Assembly: GCF_020092905.1 (NCBI RefSeq)
Contig: NZ_JAGSGB010000002.1
Coordinates: forward strand, 682,001 to 746,000
Reading direction: 5' to 3'
Origin: Pacificimonas aurantium
GTDB taxonomy: Bacteria; Pseudomonadota; Alphaproteobacteria; Sphingomonadales; Sphingomonadaceae
DNA length: 64,000 bases
The notes beneath the pieces were generated by a model. The model made no database searches. It saw nothing but the letters and a program-made list of their open reading frames with translations, and was not told the origin of the DNA. Numbering within the stretch: position 1 is the stretch's first letter; each line of letters starts with the position of its first letter. The position numbers and the translations under genes are program-made. Positions 1 through 8,600 of this stretch are shown in pieces.

Positions 1-1512
1 CAGCCAGCCCATGAGTACAGGAACCAGTGTCACCGACAGTATCGCTGCCGCCGCCATCGCATAGGTCTTGGTAAAGGCCAGCGGCGAAAAGAGCCGCCCT
101 TCCTGGGCCTGCAAAGTAAAAACCGGGAGGAACGAGAGCGTGATGATGAGAAGGCTGAAGAAGAGCGCTGGCCCCACCTCTTTCGACGCCTCCGCAATCA
201 GCTTCCAGCGCTCGCCGCTGGACATCTCCTCGTCGGGATGATCCGCTTCCCAATGCTCGATATGCTTGTGGGCGTTCTCGATCATAACGATGGCGGCGTC
301 GACCATCGCGCCGATTGCGATGGCGATGCCGCCCAAGGACATGATGTTGGCATCGACTCCCTGAAAACGCATCACGATAAAGGCGGCCAGAACCCCTAGC
401 GGGAGCGTGACGATGGCCACGAAAGCCGATCTCACGTGCCACAGGAATAACGCGCATACGATCGCAACGATGATGAATTCGGCGATGAGTTTGCCGGTCA
501 GGTTTTCGATCGATGCGTCGATCAGCTTCGAACGATCATAGGTCGTGACAATCTCGACCCCTTCGGGAAGACTAGCTTGGAGCACGTCGAGCTTCTCTTC
601 GACAGCCGCGATGGTTGCCCGCGCATCCTCGCCCTGTCTAAGCACGACAATACCTCCCGCGACCTCGCCTTCCCCATTGAGCTCGGCGATACCGCGCCTC
701 ATTTCGGGCCCAAGCTGGATCGTGGCGACATCGGACAAGGTGACGGGGATACCGTTACCGACCGATTTCAGCGGAATCTGCCTGAAGTCGTCGAGAGACG
801 TGAGATAGCCTGATGCGCGGACCATAAACTCGGCCTCGCCCATTTCGACAACCGATCCTCCAGCTTCCTGATTGGAGGCCTGGATGGCACGCACGACATC
901 GCTGTAAGTGACGCCAAGCGAAGCCATCCGGTAGGGTTCCAGCACGACCTGGTACTGCTTGACCATGCCGCCGACGCTGGCGACCTCGGCTATGCCCGGA
1001 ATAGTCTGGAGCTCAAAACGCAGGAACCAGTCCTGAAGGCTCCGAAGGTCAGCGAGATCGCTGTTCCCCGTTCGGTCAACCAGCGCATATTCGTAAATCC
1101 AGCCAACGCCCGTCGCGTCCGGCCCGAGCGAGCTGGTCACTCCGTCGGGCAATTCGTTTTGCACCTGGTTGAGATATTCAAGCACGCGCGAGCGCGCCCA
1201 GTAGAGGTCGGTCCCATCCTCGAAGATCACATAGACGAAGCTGTCGCCGAACATCGAATAGCCGCGCACAGTTTCCGCGCCCGGCACCGAGAGCATCGTC
1301 GTTGCAAGCGGGTATGTGACCTGATCCTCAACGATGCGCGGAGCTTGCCCAGGATAGTTCGACCGCACCACGACCTGCACATCAGACAGATCGGGGATCG
1401 CATCGACAGGCGTTGCGCGCACCGCCCAGAAGCCAGCGAGCGTAACCGCGATGGCCGCCAGAATGATGAAAAACCGATTGGCGATCGATGCATCGATTAT
1501 GCGCGCTATCAT
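1..1512 (-). CDS. cusA: CusA-type heavy-metal RND efflux pump, 3' end cut by window edge
   Basis: Inner-membrane proton-driven pump of the HME-RND class, which exports Cu(I)/Ag(I) from the periplasm or cytosol through a tripartite complex. The 504 codons present start [14 protein letters not shown] and run off base 1. They include the first transmembrane helix, the periplasmic porter region ([20 protein letters not shown]) and the first intramembrane motif near [20 protein letters not shown], typical of CusA/CzcA proteins. The ATG overlaps the stop of the adaptor gene (ATGA, 1509-1512), so translation is probably coupled in a cusCBA operon. Copper/silver rather than cobalt/zinc specificity is inferred from the CusF-like domain on the neighbouring adaptor. 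Confidence 0.93.
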   Translation of the reverse strand, partial: MIARIIDASIANRFFIILAAIAVTLAGFWAVRATPVDAIPDLSDVQVVVRSNYPGQAPRIVEDQVTYPLATTMLSVPGAETVRGYSMFGDSFVYVIFEDGTDLYWARSRVLEYLNQVQNELPDGVTSSLGPDATGVGWIYEYALVDRTGNSDLADLRSLQDWFLRFELQTIPGIAEVASVGGMVKQYQVVLEPYRMASLGVTYSDVVRAIQASNQEAGGSVVEMGEAEFMVRASGYLTSLDDFRQIPLKSVGNGIPVTLSDVATIQLGPEMRRGIAELNGEGEVAGGIVVLRQGEDARATIAAVEEKLDVLQASLPEGVEIVTTYDRSKLIDASIENLTGKLIAEFIIVAIVCALFLWHVRSAFVAIVTLPLGVLAAFIVMRFQGVDANIMSLGGIAIAIGAMVDAAIVMIENAHKHIEHWEADHPDEEMSSGERWKLIAEASKEVGPALFFSLLIITLSFLPVFTLQAQEGRLFSPLAFTKTYAMAAAAILSVTLVPVLMGWL

Positions 1513-3002
1513 CGCTCGGTCTTCCTGATAGACTCGATGCGCGGACCGGTGTCGTGCTGCGAGAAGGTGAACTCGACAGTATCGCCCGGTTCAATACCGT
1601 CAACTAGAGCGGCGTCGGCGAGGGCGAAGGGCATGACCATGCTTGGCCATTCGAGGGCGGGAACCGGCGCGTGATTGAGAGTGATCGAAGCACCAGCGAT
1701 TTTCGTCACTCTTCCCGTGGCGGTGTACGTCCTCATCTTTGCTGAGCCATCGGATGCCATGCTCATGGTTCCGTCGATCGACCTGATATCGATCCCGGCC
1801 AAACTCGCCTCGGAGTCGATCAGGAACTGCCCGGAAGTGACGACCTCTTCGCCTTCGGCAAGGCCTGCCAGGATCTCAGTCCTGCCATTCGCCTCGCGTC
1901 CGATTTCGACCTCGGCTGGAAGAAAGGCGCCTTCATCCTGCTTGAGCATCACAAGATTGCGGCGGCCGGTTCGAATGACCGCCTCCGACGGTACCAGCAA
2001 GGCTCGCCGTGTGTCGGGTGAAAGCGACACCTGCGCAAACATCCCTGGCTTCAACCTGCCGCGTGGGTTCGGCAGCTCAGCCCGGACGGTGATGGTTCGG
2101 CTCGCGGCATCGGCGCTAGGAAGGATGGCAACAATTCGTCCCGCAAATCGCTCATCAGGATACGCTGCCAGGGTCGCACTGATGGGTTGGCCCTGCCGGA
2201 TATTTACGGCCTGGACTTCAGGAACCGAAGCTTCCAGCCATATCGGCGAGAAGCCTGTAATCTCCGCGAGTGTCTGGCCTTCCGTCACGGTCATGCCTGG
2301 ACGCACCCCCAGCACTGTTACAGCGCCGCCCACCGGTGCGGTGACTGTAAACGTGTTCTGGACGCGGCGGGTGCGTTCGACCGACGCGATCATCGCATCG
2401 GTCATGCCGAGCAGGCGCATGCGCTGCCGCATCGCGTCTGCAAGTGCCTGATCGCCGGTATCGAGCACGGCAATGTACTCGCGCTGCGCGCCGCCCCAAT
2501 CAGGGACCAAGATATCGACGATCGGAGCGCCGCGACGCACGACATCGTCCTGCGCAAGGCCATAGGTGCGTTGGACATAACCGCCCGCTCTTGGCTGGAC
2601 GATGGCAACATCCCGGCTGTTGTATGCCAGGACACCCGTCACGGTGATTTCCGGCTCGAGAACTCCGAACTCGGCCGCTGCGGTGCGAATGCCGAAATTC
2701 TGGACAAGGCCCGGATCAATCCGGACGCCCGCTTCGGCGGCTTCTCCCGCGCATTTGGGTACCAGCATCATGTCCATGAAGGGCGACTTGCCAGGCTCGT
2801 CAAAGCGCTGTCCGGGAACCATCGGATCGTACCAGTAGAGCACCTCTTCGCACTCCGTCTCGGAGGAGCCCGACATCCCACCCTCGCCCTCATCTCCTAC
2901 GAGCGAGAGCGCGTATCCAGCGCCGAGGCTGACAAGCGCGACGGCCGCGATGATTGCATAGGTTCGCTTTGAAGGGCCGGAGCTGTCGACTGTATCGCTC
3001 AT
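1509..3002 (-). CDS. cusB: CusB-type periplasmic adaptor with C-terminal CusF-like domain
   Basis: Membrane-fusion subunit linking the RND pump to the outer-membrane channel. The chosen ATG ([10 protein letters not shown]) overlaps the upstream cusC stop as ATGA; an in-frame start 14 codons earlier would lie inside cusC. After a membrane anchor (about residues 15-35) comes a heavy-metal-binding domain (about 56-84, WYDPMVPG...MDMMLVPKC), then the HlyD-like barrel and hairpin. The last 72 residues (about 426-497) form a CusF-like fold with H444, W452, M455 and M457 in the CusF arrangement (H..., then WPSMVM). Known CusF binds Cu(I)/Ag(I) with His, two Met and a capping Trp, so all ligands are present. 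Fusion of the chaperone to the adaptor is a recognised variant. Confidence 0.93.
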   Translation of the reverse strand: MSDTVDSSGPSKRTYAIIAAVALVSLGAGYALSLVGDEGEGGMSGSSETECEEVLYWYDPMVPGQRFDEPGKSPFMDMMLVPKCAGEAAEAGVRIDPGLVQNFGIRTAAAEFGVLEPEITVTGVLAYNSRDVAIVQPRAGGYVQRTYGLAQDDVVRRGAPIVDILVPDWGGAQREYIAVLDTGDQALADAMRQRMRLLGMTDAMIASVERTRRVQNTFTVTAPVGGAVTVLGVRPGMTVTEGQTLAEITGFSPIWLEASVPEVQAVNIRQGQPISATLAAYPDERFAGRIVAILPSADAASRTITVRAELPNPRGRLKPGMFAQVSLSPDTRRALLVPSEAVIRTGRRNLVMLKQDEGAFLPAEVEIGREANGRTEILAGLAEGEEVVTSGQFLIDSEASLAGIDIRSIDGTMSMASDGSAKMRTYTATGRVTKIAGASITLNHAPVPALEWPSMVMPFALADAALVDGIEPGDTVEFTFSQHDTGPRIESIRKTER

Positions 3003-4234
3003 GGCTGCTGCTCCCCGTAGGTCAAGCGAAGCATCTCGGCCCATTCCACGGTCGCGGCTTCGCGTTCAAAGATTTCAAGATCGAGCAAGGCCAGATCCGC
3101 CTTTGCTGCAATCACATCGATCAGGTCTGCGTTTCCGGCAGCAAAGCTCGCCGTTTCCAGTTCAACCCTTTGCCGGGCCAGCGGCAGCAATTCATCGCGG
3201 GCGCGTTCCCATTGGCGCTTCGCACTGCGCCATGAGGCGAGATCGGATTCGAATTGCACACGCAGCGCGCGCAAGCGATCATCGCGCTCTGCCTGCGCCG
3301 CAGCAGCTTCTGCCTCGGCGGCGCGAATGCGCGGCCTTTGACGTTGATCGGTGAAGATGGGCAGGGTAACCGATCCCATGACAGAGAATGCGTCTCCGAA
3401 GGCAGGGTCGCGTCGGCCATAGTTTACGCTCACTCCGAAGTCGGGGCGCAAGTCGGCGCGCGCGAGGTCGGCGTTCGCTTCTGCGCGTCCGGTGGCCGCA
3501 TCGGCAAGACGGATGACGGGGTTAAGGTCCAGAGCTTGCTCGAGGCTGCCGCTGTCGACATTGGCTGCTGGCGCATCACCCGCGATGGTAGGACTGTCTG
3601 TTCGAACGTAGCTGGCCAGCATAGCGCGTGCAGCGTCGCGTTCGGCTTCTATTCGCGTGATCGCATCTTCGATGACCAGAAGCTCGCGGCGAATGGCGAG
3701 GCTTTCAGCAGGACGGGCCGATCCGGATGCAACAGCGCTGTTTGCCACCGGCTGTAGCCTGCGCAGATCGCTGAGAGCCGTATGGGCGAAGGCGAGCTTC
3801 TGTTCGGCATAGTACAAGTCGATCCAAGCCGCTGATGTGGCGATGTCGATCCGTTGCTGCGCAACCCCAAATCGCATTTGCGCGATGGCTACATCTGAGT
3901 TCGCCACACCTCGACGCGCTCGGCGCTTTGCAAGGTTTGGGATTGGTTGCTCAATGCCAACAGCAATCTGCGTTGGAAGCTGGCGATCAAACTCGATCGC
4001 CACAGGCCCGGTAATTGGCAGGTTTGCAATCCCGCCACGCAAGATAGGATCGGGCAGCTCATCTGCGGCATCCGAGACATCTCGCGTCCCATCGATACGC
4101 AATTGCGCGGCATGGAGCAGCGGCTGATCCTCGCGCGCTGCCCGCAAGGCTTCTTCATAGCCAACCGGCTGCGCGAGTACGACCTGCGCCTGCATCAGCG
4201 CGGCGGCAAGGATACCGCCTATGGACCATTTCAT
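2999..4234 (-). CDS. cusC: CusC-like TolC-family outer-membrane efflux channel
   Basis: Outer-membrane exit duct of the tripartite metal pump. It has 411 residues: a Sec signal peptide (MKWSIGGILAAALMQAQVVLAQ), then two TolC/OEP repeats rich in long helices with Ala, Glu and Arg, and the usual ATSAAWIDLYYAEQKL and late E-ETASFAAGNADLID segments. Length fits the heavy-metal CusC/CzcC family. It is the second gene of the operon after the small CopL-like gene, and its stop overlaps the adaptor start by four bases. Confidence 0.9.
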   Translation of the reverse strand: MKWSIGGILAAALMQAQVVLAQPVGYEEALRAAREDQPLLHAAQLRIDGTRDVSDAADELPDPILRGGIANLPITGPVAIEFDRQLPTQIAVGIEQPIPNLAKRRARRGVANSDVAIAQMRFGVAQQRIDIATSAAWIDLYYAEQKLAFAHTALSDLRRLQPVANSAVASGSARPAESLAIRRELLVIEDAITRIEAERDAARAMLASYVRTDSPTIAGDAPAANVDSGSLEQALDLNPVIRLADAATGRAEANADLARADLRPDFGVSVNYGRRDPAFGDAFSVMGSVTLPIFTDQRQRPRIRAAEAEAAAAQAERDDRLRALRVQFESDLASWRSAKRQWERARDELLPLARQRVELETASFAAGNADLIDVIAAKADLALLDLEIFEREAATVEWAEMLRLTYGEQQP

Positions 4235-4311
4235 GGGAATTTCTCACTCGATTTGCGTGCCGAGGTCCGGCGGCAATGGCGGTGCATTGCAGCGTCAAGA
4301 CCACGCATTCA

Positions 4312-4330
4312 GAAGGCGCAATTCGCCTTC
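4312..4330. other. Short perfect hairpin between the copL-like gene and cusC
   Basis: GAAGGCG, five bases, CGCCTTC: a seven-base-pair stem in the gap between the CopL-like stop and the cusC start. No U-run follows on the transcribed strand, so it is not a standard intrinsic terminator. It may be an mRNA-processing or attenuation element that sets the ratio of leader gene to pump genes. Role inferred only from position. Confidence 0.4.
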
Positions 4331-4346
4331 AGGTTATGCAATCAAG

Positions 4347-4712
4347 TCAGATTCGTGGAGGGGGGTAATCGGGCGCAGAAGCGCGACTGAGCAGAGGTGA
4401 AGTAATGTTCGACAAATACACAGGGCCGTCGGAAAACGGCTTAACAACATGCGAAGGCGCATCGCTCCCCACCCAAACGGGAGAAACCGCGTTGGTTGCA
4501 AGCAAACAATCAGCCGACATGCCTTCACACGGTGCGTCAGTATTGCCGTTATGGCTGTGCATTGGTTCATCGCCCTCAGAGTGGTGCATCATTTCAGCAC
4601 AATCGGAAGCGAGCATCTTCTCCGATTGAGGCGTTGGCATGGCCTGCACGGGTGATTGGATCACGAAACCAATGCAAAGCATTGTCAGCAAAAAGGAACG
4701 CAATCGAGCCAT
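4347..4712 (-). CDS. Small secreted Cys/His/Met-rich protein, CopL-like
   Basis: A 121-residue protein starting MARLRSFLLTMLCIGF, a Sec signal ending near VQAM. The mature part has Cys pairs, a HH and a HSH near DCAEMMHHSEG and MHSHNG, Met residues, and a C-terminus ending YPPPRI. Small proteins with this layout (signal peptide, His/Cys-rich middle, Pro-Arg tail) sit at the head of copper operons in proteobacteria; CopL of Xanthomonas is the best-known case and affects copper-responsive expression. The family assignment rests on layout, not on a search. The upstream in-frame extension has no clear ribosome site and overlaps the probable promoter, so I chose the internal ATG before the signal peptide. 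Confidence 0.6.
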   Translation of the reverse strand: MARLRSFLLTMLCIGFVIQSPVQAMPTPQSEKMLASDCAEMMHHSEGDEPMHSHNGNTDAPCEGMSADCLLATNAVSPVWVGSDAPSHVVKPFSDGPVYLSNITSPLLSRASAPDYPPPRI

Positions 4713-4955
4713 CGTCGAGAGCCTAGAGACTTTGCGGCTTATCGACAAGGATGCATGTACCTGCGGACAGAGGCGCAACCATTGCCTTGGTGATATGCGA
4801 TTTTCTAGCCTGAGCCGGTCTCGGCCGACAATCGACTGTATTACGACCAATGCACCCTGTGCGTGCCAAGCCTGAGACTTTGGAAGATCACGGCTCGCCG
4901 GCAGCGGAGCTTCGGGGAAATATGGGATTGAAAGAAACATGAACGCGGTGATCGT
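4713..4955. promoter_or_regulatory. Probable promoter region of the cus operon, with a repeated box
   Basis: A 243-base non-coding gap upstream of the CopL-like/cusCBA operon (leftward). It contains two near-identical boxes, GCCTAGAGACTTTG at 4721-4734 and GCCTGAGACTTTG at 4870-4882, differing by one inserted base, and a shorter match (GCCTGAG) near 4808. They could be regulator sites. I see no convincing CusR, CueR or CsoR consensus. Confidence 0.4.
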
Positions 4956-6308
4956 CTACGAGCTTTGCTGCTTCCAAGCGCCCATGGAGCCGAGATAGAT
5001 GTCGAGGCGCTTGAAGCCCTGGCTCGCCAGCCAGCCTGCGGCAACGCTCGCCCGCATGCCGCTCGCGCACATCAGCGTGTAGTGTCGGTTGCGGTCGAGC
5101 TCTTTCCATCGCGTGTTGAGCTCGCCAACATAGATATGTTCTGAGCCGTCGATGCTTGCTTCCTGTCGTTCGTCCGCGTCGCGCACGTCGAGCAAAGTCC
5201 ATTCACGGCTGTCCTGATTGAGCCTGCGCGCGATTTCCTCGGTGCCGATCATGGGAATGTTGCGCATCGCTTTGCCCTGAGCAGCGGCCGGAACCACGCC
5301 GACATAGCCGCCGACAACATTATCGAGACCGATGCGCACCAGATGGGCCGTGGCGTGGGCTAGCTGGTCTTCCTGGGAAGCGACGAGCGCGATCCTGTCG
5401 CCTTCACCGAGGAACCATCCGGCAAAGGCCGGTATCATTCCCACCGGAAGGCACATGGCACCCGGCAGATGGCCGGCAGCGTAGGCGAGCGGCTCGCGCA
5501 CATCGACCAGGTGATCAGCGCCGCTCTTGCTAAGGTCTTCCAGCCCCAGACGCCTTGGCCGCATAATCCGCGGCGCGGCATCGGACCCTTCGAGGTTGAG
5601 CCGCTCCATCAGCCGGAAATAGGGCGGCTGGTAGTGGTGTTCTGCCACCTTCGCCTTGATGAACTCGTCGCGGTCGGAGATGCGCAGTCGCGGGTTGTTG
5701 CATCGCTCGTGGCCGATTGTCGAGAATTCCCGGTCCGCCATTCCCGACCCGCAGACCGAGCCCGCACCATGCGCCGGGTAGATAATCGCCTGATCGCCGA
5801 GGCCGCAAAGTTTCTGCAGGGAATCGAACAAAAGGCCCGCGACTTCTTCCTTGCGCTCGGGATAGAAGTCGGTGCGCCCGACATCGCCGACGAACAGCGC
5901 ATCGCCGGTAAAGACGCCGACCGGTCCCTCGCAATATTCGCTGTCATGGATGACGAAAGCGAGATGATCGTCGGTGTGTCCAGGTGTTTCAAGCACCTCG
6001 ATCCGCAATTGACCCAGCTCGAAACAATCGCCCTCGCGTGCGGTATTGGCAAAAACGATCTCGCCTGCCGCGTTGGGCCCGTGATAGACCGTGGCTCCTG
6101 TCAAATCGGCCAAAATCGGCGAGCCGCTGAGCAGATCCTCATTGCGATGGGTTTCGAAGATATGCGTGATCTCCAGCCCTTCGGCCCGGGCCTTTTCGAC
6201 ATAGACCTCGCAGTCCCGGCGCGGATCGATGACCGCCGCCTGCCCGCCCGAGCCGATGATATACGAGAGGTGCGAGAGACCGGGGGTTTTGATCTTCTCC
6301 AGAAACAT
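4956..6308 (-). CDS. Persulfide dioxygenase-like MBL protein fused to two rhodanese domains
   Basis: A 450-residue cytosolic protein probably handling sulfane sulfur, oxidising glutathione- or coenzyme-A-bound persulfide and passing sulfur through a rhodanese. The N-terminal metallo-beta-lactamase domain (about 1-240) has THRNEDLLSGS (H54, D58), TPGHTDDH and FTGDALFVGDVGRTDF, giving the His-His-Asp iron ligands of the ETHE1 family, although the first motif departs from THxHxDH. The first rhodanese domain (about 260-340) lacks a catalytic Cys (VASQED), while the second (about 360-450) has LMCASGMR with Cys. The start at MFLEKIK has an AAGGAAG ribosome site six bases upstream; a TTG eight codons earlier is less likely. 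Copper disturbs thiols, so the location beside copper genes is plausible. Confidence 0.85.
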   Translation of the reverse strand: MFLEKIKTPGLSHLSYIIGSGGQAAVIDPRRDCEVYVEKARAEGLEITHIFETHRNEDLLSGSPILADLTGATVYHGPNAAGEIVFANTAREGDCFELGQLRIEVLETPGHTDDHLAFVIHDSEYCEGPVGVFTGDALFVGDVGRTDFYPERKEEVAGLLFDSLQKLCGLGDQAIIYPAHGAGSVCGSGMADREFSTIGHERCNNPRLRISDRDEFIKAKVAEHHYQPPYFRLMERLNLEGSDAAPRIMRPRRLGLEDLSKSGADHLVDVREPLAYAAGHLPGAMCLPVGMIPAFAGWFLGEGDRIALVASQEDQLAHATAHLVRIGLDNVVGGYVGVVPAAAQGKAMRNIPMIGTEEIARRLNQDSREWTLLDVRDADERQEASIDGSEHIYVGELNTRWKELDRNRHYTLMCASGMRASVAAGWLASQGFKRLDIYLGSMGAWKQQSS

Positions 6309-6379
6309 ACGACTTCCTTGTCTGTTGCTCAAAACTTGTAACGTGCGGGCCCGTCACAAGTCGAAAAATGATACGCCGT

Positions 6380-7084
6380 TTAATCGATACCGAGTTCGGC
6401 CTTGATGGCGGCAGGACTTTCGAACTGTTCGGCTTCGGGCCTGCCGATGGCAGGTTTTGCGTTGATCCAGATGTCTTCGCACACGAAGTCGAGGAGGCTT
6501 GCCGCGAGATCTGCATGACGGCATCGGAAACAGCCTTCTGCCAAGCGTTCGTCCGAAATGACGGCATCGCCGGTGTAAGGCTCATCCAGGAGCCAGCCCG
6601 GTCGTGCGGCCGTCCATTTGATGCCTTGGGCGTCGCTGAGCATCGCTTCCATGGCGCGCATCTGCTCGAGTATATTGAACAATGCAGGCTTGGCGGTGAG
6701 CTCAAACCACGCCGGAACGCTCGACTGATGTTCGACGAAGGCAGCGGAGATCACGGCAATGCGGTCGATCTTCGCTTGTGCCATCGCCCCGAGCAGGTTG
6801 CGCGTGCCATCGGAATAGAGCGGCGGTGGATCGATCGCATTGCCCGGACCGAAAGCGACACCGAGCGTCGAGATAACCGCGCGGCAGCCATCGAGATCGC
6901 CCGCGAAATCATCCGACAGCACATCGCATTCGATATATTCGAAGTCGCCCACCCGCTCGTCTGGCCCGGGCACGGTGTGTTCGAAGGCGCGGATCGGTAT
7001 GTCCCGCGCAAGGGCACGCCGCAATAGCTCGGTGCCGGTCTTCCCGCCTGCACCGAAGACAGCGATGGGCCTCGTATCGGTCAT
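6380..7084 (-). CDS. NAD(P)-binding, atypical SDR / NmrA-like protein
   Basis: A 234-residue Rossmann protein beginning MTDTRPIAVFGAGGKTGTELLRR, with the GAGGKTG nucleotide loop of atypical short-chain dehydrogenases. Later landmarks are the acidic residue after beta-3 (ECDVLSDD), VISTLG, and a TAARPGWLLDEP segment typical of NAD(P)H-binding NmrA-like proteins. There is no YxxxK catalytic pair, so it may be a redox sensor or a reductase of unusual mechanism; the substrate is unknown. A ribosome site AGGAAC lies six bases before the ATG. It is transcribed in the same direction as the sulfur gene 71 bases further on. Confidence 0.75.
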   Translation of the reverse strand: MTDTRPIAVFGAGGKTGTELLRRALARDIPIRAFEHTVPGPDERVGDFEYIECDVLSDDFAGDLDGCRAVISTLGVAFGPGNAIDPPPLYSDGTRNLLGAMAQAKIDRIAVISAAFVEHQSSVPAWFELTAKPALFNILEQMRAMEAMLSDAQGIKWTAARPGWLLDEPYTGDAVISDERLAEGCFRCRHADLAASLLDFVCEDIWINAKPAIGRPEAEQFESPAAIKAELGID

Positions 7085-7132
7085 CTGCTTGTTCCTGTTA
7101 AGACTGGTGAGGGCGACGAACGGAGGAGCTGC

Positions 7133-7169
7133 GGGCGCACGGGGTAGCCAACGGCCCGCCCATGCGCCC
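7133..7169. terminator. Weak hairpin after the lipoprotein operon
   Basis: GGGCGCA and TGCGCCC pair across a 23-base GC-rich loop just beyond the lipoprotein stop on the leftward strand. There is no U-run, so this is a possible terminator only. Confidence 0.3.
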
Positions 7170-7177
7170 TGCCAGTA

Positions 7178-7666
7178 TCAGGCTCCGCCTGCCGGACAGG
7201 TGGTATATCCCCAGAACCCGAACTCGTCCTTCATCCGGGGTCCGACGACGATCATCTCCTGCATTTGCAGACCCGCATCGCCTTCATCATCCAGTACACG
7301 GGTCCTGATCCGAAGCTCGCCATTCGAATAGCTGCCGGGGCCATCGGCGGTGACGGGGATCAATTTGCCATTGATCTTGATCGCACCGCCCCCGTCGCCG
7401 TCATATACAAACGAGGGAAAGGCTACTTCGGTCAGACGAAACTGGCAGGCCTGTCCTGCGCCCAGAGCAGCAAGGTCCGCGTCATTCATAGTCCCGGGAA
7501 GCATGAGGCCCGGGTCAACATTTGCCAGTGCACTGGCCGCGTCCTCGATCGGCGCGGCAGTGGCAGGCGGGTCGAGCTGGGCTTCGCGGTCGTTGCCCGG
7601 AGCGGTGTTCGAATTGCAGGCGGCGAGCGGCAGCGCGATGAGCGCCGTTAAAGCTATCTTGTTCAT
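7178..7666 (-). CDS. Predicted lipoprotein of unknown function
   Basis: A 162-residue protein starting MNKIALTALIALPLAACNSNT; LAAC is a lipobox, so Cys17 is the likely lipidated residue and the protein is probably in the envelope. The mature part is acidic with a Cys at GQACQFRL and another near the end (YTTCPAGG). I recognise no domain with confidence. The ATG overlaps the stop of the DUF305 gene by ATGA (7663-7666), so it is the last member of a coupled four-gene operon. Role unknown. Confidence 0.75.
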   Translation of the reverse strand: MNKIALTALIALPLAACNSNTAPGNDREAQLDPPATAAPIEDAASALANVDPGLMLPGTMNDADLAALGAGQACQFRLTEVAFPSFVYDGDGGGAIKINGKLIPVTADGPGSYSNGELRIRTRVLDDEGDAGLQMQEMIVVGPRMKDEFGFWGYTTCPAGGA

Positions 7667-8190
7667 GGCTGCATCTCCTCGGGCAGGCGTTCTTCGGTCC
7701 GAGGACCGTTCTGCTCGATATCGTCTATGAGATATTTCATCTCGGCGATCTCGCGGCGCTGGGCGACGATGATTGCCTTGGCGAGTTCGCGAACGCGCGG
7801 ATCTTTCAGGCTCGCCCGTTCGCTGGTCATGATCGCGATCGAGTGGTGCGGGATCATCGCTGCCATATATTCGGTGTCGTCGACGGTGGTCTGGCTGCGT
7901 ACCAGCCAAAGTGCGAGCGCGAACACAAAGGCGCCGACGCCCAGAATGATAAAATTCTTGGTCCGGTCCTTGTACATGCCCCACATGAAGAGGAGCATGA
8001 CGACCATCATCATCGCGCCCATGACAAACATCATCCAGAAGCGCGTTTCACTCCAGAAGACATCGTCAATGGTGAAGGTGTTGGCATACATCAGGAAGAA
8101 CATGATGACGGTCGAAGTCGATACCATGGCCATGAACCGCCAGTAGTTGCCGCCCCCTCCCTTGTCCGAGTGGGTCGTCTTTTCGGTCAT
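7663..8190 (-). CDS. DUF305 membrane protein
   Basis: A 175-residue protein. Three hydrophobic helices (about residues 17-37, 49-71 and 80-97) are followed by a DUF305 region with the signature MAAMIPHHSIAIMTSERA and a long helix RELAKAIIVAQRREIAEMKYL. DUF305 is a ferritin-like helical domain found often in copper and other metal-resistance loci, with the His-His pair and Met residues suspected in metal binding. The form with a triple-helix membrane anchor is common in sphingomonads. Both ends overlap neighbouring genes by about four bases, indicating translational coupling. The function of the family is not established. Confidence 0.85.
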   Translation of the reverse strand: MTEKTTHSDKGGGGNYWRFMAMVSTSTVIMFFLMYANTFTIDDVFWSETRFWMMFVMGAMMMVVMLLFMWGMYKDRTKNFIILGVGAFVFALALWLVRSQTTVDDTEYMAAMIPHHSIAIMTSERASLKDPRVRELAKAIIVAQRREIAEMKYLIDDIEQNGPRTEERLPEEMQP

Positions 8191-8600
8191 GCTTCTTCTC
8201 CTTTGTGCATCATGGTCCAGAATAGCTGCGCCGAGCAGCTGATGAGAGCGAAGCCGGTGAGGGCCTCGACGCCGGCGAGAACCCGCAGGTGCTCGGTTGG
8301 GAAAATGTCCGCCAAACCAAGCGTCGTCACGTTGATCAGAGAAAAATAGAAATAGTCCATCGCGGTCATCGCGCCGGCCTGCCGGAAGCCGCCCAGACCC
8401 AGCTCCTCGCCGATCCAGAAGCCGGCGGCGAAGAACGCCGCTACGGTCAGATGCGAGAAAAGAACGAGCAGCGCGATGCCCAGCTTGTGCAGAAGGCTGC
8501 AGTTTTGCTCGAGCAGCGTATGGCCCGCATTCAGTATGACGAGGTGCGAGCCCACCGATATCAGGAACAGCGAGGTCGCCAGGATTAAACCGAGGATCAT
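8187..8600 (-). CDS. Small ion-channel-like protein with altered selectivity filter
   Basis: A 137-residue membrane protein with an N-terminal helix (1-25), a second helix (about 42-63), a re-entrant pore segment and a last helix (about 107-130), the layout of the bacterial two-helix potassium channel family (Ion_trans_2). The pore reads TTLGLADIFP (residues 92-101) where canonical channels have TVGYGD, so the filter Gly-Tyr-Gly is changed to Gly-Leu-Ala. Potassium selectivity is therefore uncertain. Overlaps both neighbours by four bases within the operon. Function unproven. Confidence 0.7.
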   Translation of the reverse strand: MILGLILATSLFLISVGSHLVILNAGHTLLEQNCSLLHKLGIALLVLFSHLTVAAFFAAGFWIGEELGLGGFRQAGAMTAMDYFYFSLINVTTLGLADIFPTEHLRVLAGVEALTGFALISCSAQLFWTMMHKGEEA

